NCBI GenBank assembly: GCA_910587395.1
Contig: CAJULJ010000043.1
Location: 1-22,214, forward strand
Direction: 5' to 3'
Source of the DNA: an uncultured Oscillospiraceae bacterium
GTDB lineage: Bacteria > Bacillota > Clostridia > Oscillospirales > Oscillospiraceae
Length of the DNA stretch: 22,214 nucleotides
Part shown: piece after piece, positions 20,301 to 22,214 of the stretch
Numbering within the stretch: position 1 is the stretch's first letter
Layout of the letters: the number at the start of each line of letters is the position of its first letter
Notes under the pieces: generated by a model
What the model was told of the DNA's origin: nothing
The model's database searches: none
What the model saw: only the letters and a program-made list of their open reading frames with translations
Translations under genes and position numbers: made by a program

Positions 20301-20376
20301 GGCTCTGCTCATGGAAAAGGGGGTCGATAAGGATGGCCGCTTCGAGATTCGTTGGGGCGAGCAGATGATCGCGTGA
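17335..20376 (+). CDS. N6-adenine methyltransferase-SNF2-like helicase fusion, 1013 aa
   Basis: This is a large two-domain DNA-modifying protein. Residues about 75-330 are an N6-adenine methyltransferase: GQFFTPPNLCELV (75-87), SAM-binding motif I in DLTCGMGNFF (101-110), and catalytic motif IV NPPF (161-164). The second half is a superfamily-2 helicase/translocase: Walker A in EQGSGKTLAAIA (about 509-520), Walker B-like LALDESDEITN (about 605), motif III TTGTSTRNN (about 635), and a C-terminal part with a degenerate motif VI (QFYMRFIRFTS, about 925). I see no nuclease motif. Related methylase-helicase proteins of mobile elements act in antirestriction (DarB of phage P1) or DNA processing. 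Which applies here is unknown. ATG 17335 has GAGGTG 5 nt upstream. The gene is tightly coupled to the 303-aa protein before it. Confidence 0.88.
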   Translation: MKYADYHESIPQDKREELNQKVLCLIESGQAEANGITREDIFNAYTGIGGLHGLDRKNFANYHEYSEQKKQLENGQFFTPPNLCELVMSSLRLSEYDLVADLTCGMGNFFNYAPVESNVYGCELDVNAYKVAHYLYPEANLELGDVRTYKPDIRFDYVVGNPPFHLKWWTEAGNEMLSQLYYCVKAAELLKPLGIMALVVPRSFLADPFLDGEAIREMEKRFRFLGQLGLPDNAFSSKGVSGLPTKLQFWQRRPELYVKEGWRYSPDCRETIRSGFDAGAEARRIFDQFLMYPKADLEQNKAQVLLELARAHASSKEFTYQTQRLLYQIKVHPATKEHYAKCCEYLHQLYTQQKPEGMDYKEWQRVMLTEVKVLSYLRRALRTQNRKPSRDVVALVKQNDSFVYKAYSAKARLQLTGDMKVPVPIYQAVLDNESERFPGFERFLRRKRREYDNQNQPFAGMAEGMAIAAWLREFRLWDAENEEYIHLNDIQRHDINLMLQKRHGMLQWEQGSGKTLAAIAMGLYRMQNQGIYCTWVASSAISIRNNWNIVLPNYGLSHVFVERLSDLKRIKPGDFVLVTLDKLGQLQKRIKKWGKLHHQNIMLALDESDEITNPYSKRAKASLSCFRRCRMKLLTTGTSTRNNISEFAPQLELMYNNSVNMVSWCRNVYSYDQDDEIIRSRPNRYYGFPIPAYKKGYSLFSASHLPEKPTVFGMGQRTQDIYNADELNRILAKTVITRTFEEVTGKEIRRIHQIPLPMTGEEKEVYAVVMKEFSRIQWEYFSSTGDSRKDAMLKLMQQITLMLRVAAAPCIMKEYTGGTPLKVIAAVEMAAQWPDENVVVGVRHKDILDAYAAAFRQYLPDRQLFIVTGTSKTFAQRRALRKTLRDSRNGILLCTQQSLPSSVNFEYVNKILIPEMHFNNSGMSQFYMRFIRFTSTEYKDIYFLNYTGSLESNLLQMVMAKEKINLFMKGQDTDLDQIHEKFGVDYDLLALLMEKGVDKDGRFEIRWGEQMIA

Positions 20377-20416
20377 CGCAGACGGCGGTGGAATACCATC
20401 GCTGTGATAATTCAGA

Positions 20417-20443
20417 GAGGGCGGCTGTATTTCAGCCGTCCTC
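20417..20443 (+). other. intergenic RNA hairpin, 11-bp stem
   Basis: GAGGGCGGCTG (20417-20427) pairs with CAGCCGTCCTC (20433-20443, one G-U) around a TATTT loop. Only a short ATTTT follows. It ends 9 nt before the GGAGG of the next gene. Confidence 0.7.
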
Positions 20444-20463
20444 CCGCATTTTGGAGGTTAAAC

Positions 20464-20940
20464 ATGAGTTACATTTATGAATTGCTCCAGGCCCCGGCCC
20501 CAGCGGATGAATGGACCACGGAGTATGATTTCAATGAAAGCCCCAGCGCGTTTCCTATCGCCGATTGGGTCAACGCGGCGGAGGACCGGGAGACTGTGAT
20601 CGCCCGTTTCGGTGCATGGCTGGAGGAGAACCGGCTGGGCTTTCTGAATAGCGAGATGTTTATTATTGACAAGGAAGCCGCCAACCGTCACTTTGAGGGC
20701 CGGTTCACGGCGTTCCAGCAGGCTATGACGGCATTGCAGACGCTGAACGAAACCCAGTTTGTCCACGACCATGACTGGGTACAGGCTTTGATCGACAAGC
20801 TGGGTGAGGCGTTCACCTCAAAATATGGGGACTACGTTCTGCTGGGCGATGATATGACGCCCACGCCCCTGGATGAATTTTTACGCAAGGCTCAGCCCGG
20901 GCAGCGCTATTTCTTTGGCGCTGTATTCCGCTATAAATAG
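20464..20940 (+). CDS. hypothetical acidic protein, 158 aa
   Basis: This is an unrecognised, strongly acidic soluble protein: LQAPAPADEWTTEYDFNESP, then WVNAAEDRETVIARFGAWLE, then FIIDKEAANRHFEGRFTAF, then LIDKLGEAFTSKYGDYVLLG, ending GQRYFFGAVFRYK. Small acidic proteins next to a methylase-helicase could be DNA mimics, but no ArdA or Ocr motif is visible and this is only a thought. ATG 20464 follows GGAGG by 6 nt. The frame extends upstream to 20404 through the hairpin, which is unlikely to be coding. The next gene follows after 12 nt with its own AGGAGG. Confidence 0.75.
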   Translation: MSYIYELLQAPAPADEWTTEYDFNESPSAFPIADWVNAAEDRETVIARFGAWLEENRLGFLNSEMFIIDKEAANRHFEGRFTAFQQAMTALQTLNETQFVHDHDWVQALIDKLGEAFTSKYGDYVLLGDDMTPTPLDEFLRKAQPGQRYFFGAVFRYK

Positions 20941-20952
20941 GAGGAACACACA

Positions 20953-21564
20953 ATGAATTTCCATGACACAAAAATGGGGCACAGCTTTTTTGAGCGCCAG
21001 CTGCCCCAGCTGATCCGTTCTATTGACGCCCTTGCCGCCGCGCTGGGGAAACCGGTGCAGCCGGTGGTCCTGCCGGTGGAGGCCGACCCGGAGTTTCTCT
21101 CCAAGCTCTATTTGGGCGAGTATGAGTCCGCGCCCTTCCAGCAAACCCCGGAGGGGGCGGAGCTTACCCGGGCTGTCAACAAGGCCCACGAGGAGTTGGA
21201 AGCCTTGCTGCCCGAAAGCTGCCATGAGAAGCTGATGCAGTACCAGGACGCCCTGACCATGCGGGAGGGCGTCGATTTGCAGAGGGCCTATGAGTCTGGT
21301 TACCGCACCGCCGTGCAGATGATCGTGGCAGGGCTGTCTCGGCCTGTGTCCCGGCAAACGAGAGCCGAAGAGGCAGGCGTTTGCCCCATCTGCGGGGATG
21401 AGCTGGACTACGAGGACGATATCCACACAGACGATGGAGGCTTTTATCCTTGGAAGTGCATCAACTGCAAAGCCACCGGGAAAGAGGGCTACGACAAGGT
21501 GTTCGACCAGCATTATGATGTGGAGGACAAAGACGGGAACCCATTCCATGCCCCCGCAGAATAA
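20953..21564 (+). CDS. DUF6809-like protein with C-terminal zinc ribbon, 203 aa
   Basis: The N-terminal 130 residues (HSFFERQLPQLIRSIDALAA, then AELTRAVNKAHEELEALLPE, then QRAYESGYRTAVQMIVAGL) resemble the helical DUF6809 family of clostridial mobile elements. After a linker come CPICGDELDYEDD and WKCINCKATGKEGYDKVFDQ, two CxxC pairs that form a zinc ribbon. The middle carries an acidic patch (DYEDDIHTDDGG). The combination suggests a nucleic-acid or protein-binding accessory factor; the function is unknown. ATG 20953 has AGGAGG 8 nt upstream. The DUF6809 match is by recalled pattern and is the weaker part of the call; the zinc ribbon is directly visible. Confidence 0.75.
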   Translation: MNFHDTKMGHSFFERQLPQLIRSIDALAAALGKPVQPVVLPVEADPEFLSKLYLGEYESAPFQQTPEGAELTRAVNKAHEELEALLPESCHEKLMQYQDALTMREGVDLQRAYESGYRTAVQMIVAGLSRPVSRQTRAEEAGVCPICGDELDYEDDIHTDDGGFYPWKCINCKATGKEGYDKVFDQHYDVEDKDGNPFHAPAE

Positions 21565-21586
21565 TCTTCATGAAATAATTTGACAT

Positions 21587-21632
21587 GCCGTGCCGGGGTT
21601 TATGGGCGCATTCCCATAAACCCCGGCACGGC
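21587..21632. other. perfect 20-bp stem-loop upstream of the last gene
   Basis: Positions 21587-21606 and 21613-21632 are perfect inverted repeats of 20 bp with a 6-nt CGCATT loop. No T-tract follows on either strand. It ends 8 nt before the GAGGTG of the next gene. The length would suit RNase III cleavage. Confidence 0.9.
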
Positions 21633-21653
21633 GGAAAGATGAGGTGTATTTTT

Positions 21654-22187
21654 ATGGATGAGAATATGGGAAACGATACGTTGAATCTGCCCCAGGAGGA
21701 GTATGAACCTGTGGTGTCCCAACCTGTAAATATGAGTATGCTGGAGGCCGAAATCACGATCTGCGCATTTGACATTGGAGAGGATCATGTATTCAAGACC
21801 TGCTACGGCGATATTTGCAAAACAGTCAACGCATTGCGGGACTATTCCAGAATATTGGAGATGTCCTGTGAAACCTGGGACCTCCAAGGCTATCACAAAA
21901 CTTTGTATGAACTCCATGCACAAAAGCTGCGGGAAATTGCGGGCAAGCTCCAGGCTGGGATTGGGTATGACTACGATGCCGCTGTGGGGAAATGCAAAAA
22001 ACGGCTTGCGAAGAAAAACCGCGATGATGACCCGGGCGGTGAGGCCCTGGCTATGTCCTATATCAAGAGCCAGCGGATGGCGGCAAAAGAGAAAGAGGCC
22101 GCCGCGAAAAAAGCAGAGGCCGGTTTGCCCGTGGCAGCTCATACTGACCCGGATGACCCTTGTGTCAACGCCAATTTGAAATTGTAA
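21654..22187 (+). CDS. hypothetical protein, 177 aa
   Basis: I do not recognise this protein. It reads MDENMGNDTLNLPQEEYEPV, then EAEITICAFDIGEDHVFKTC, then YGDICKTVNALRDYSRILE, then YELHAQKLREIAGKLQAGIG. A Lys/Arg/Ala-rich helical region follows (GKCKKRLAKKNRDDDPGG, then SQRMAAKEKEAAAKKAEAGL) and the end is DPDDPCVNANLKL. The first half looks folded and the second half is probably an extended helix or disordered. ATG 21654 follows GAGGTG by 7 nt. An upstream start at 21585 would translate the perfect hairpin and is rejected. It is the last gene seen; 27 nt remain after it. Confidence 0.7.
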   Translation: MDENMGNDTLNLPQEEYEPVVSQPVNMSMLEAEITICAFDIGEDHVFKTCYGDICKTVNALRDYSRILEMSCETWDLQGYHKTLYELHAQKLREIAGKLQAGIGYDYDAAVGKCKKRLAKKNRDDDPGGEALAMSYIKSQRMAAKEKEAAAKKAEAGLPVAAHTDPDDPCVNANLKL

Positions 22188-22214
22188 GAAAACGCCGAAG
22201 AAATTTTGTAGTTT

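Noticed and set aside
1..22214. CRISPR array or long direct repeats
   Set aside because: No regularly spaced repeated unit was seen; repeats found are inverted repeats at IS ends, operators and hairpins.

Overview
The window is a mosaic accessory region from a low-to-mid-GC Gram-positive bacterium. A gut Clostridia (Oscillospiraceae or Lachnospiraceae type) is the best guess. The reasons are strong AGGAGG-type ribosome binding sites, sigma-A-like promoters, and families typical of clostridial mobile elements (DUF3268, DUF5348, DUF932, DUF6809-like). There are no rRNA, tRNA or core housekeeping genes. The species is inferred, not seen.

Layout. (1) 1-3063: wreckage of a tyrosine-recombinase cassette on the minus strand. 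One recombinase is intact. The next gene, whose start overlaps its stop, is split at codon 5 by an IS5/ISL2-like element (923-1805, 15-bp inverted repeats, 3-bp ATT target duplication). Its 3' part is cut by a second IS5-family element that runs off the left edge. (2) 3310-5925: two membrane-anchored alpha/beta hydrolases in a minus-strand operon, divergent from a TetR regulator, with an 8-bp-arm palindrome in the intergenic region. (3) 5993-7451: a RelBE-type toxin-antitoxin pair with its own promoter and palindrome, an unrecognised 97-aa gene and a LURP-one-related protein. (4) 7730-9503: an operon of a zinc-finger DUF3268 protein, a sigma-70-like factor and a possible winged-helix protein. 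(5) 9637-10280: a Phd/VapC-type toxin-antitoxin pair facing the other way. (6) 10459-22187: a long plus-strand series of mobile-element genes. These include a DUF5348 protein, a DUF932 protein, a cysteine-containing protein that may bind nucleic acid, a second sigma-like protein and a 1013-aa methyltransferase-helicase fusion. Several are unrecognised proteins.

How it fits together. The plus-strand genes from 7730 onward look like the replication/maintenance/regulation part of an integrative element, plasmid or prophage-like element. They carry their own sigma-like factors and two minus-strand addiction modules between operons. The left third (insertion sequences, recombinases, esterases) looks like a different layer of acquisition.

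Most notable. A promoter-driven structured RNA at about 10962-11120 folds by eye as a closing stem plus three hairpins, followed by an intrinsic terminator. It lies upstream of a 58-aa CxxC protein. The last 13 residues of that protein closely resemble the end of an otherwise different 274-aa protein encoded 2.9 kb downstream. In addition, a series of strong inverted repeats sits between genes of the plus-strand operon; four of them end 8-12 nt before the next ribosome binding site.
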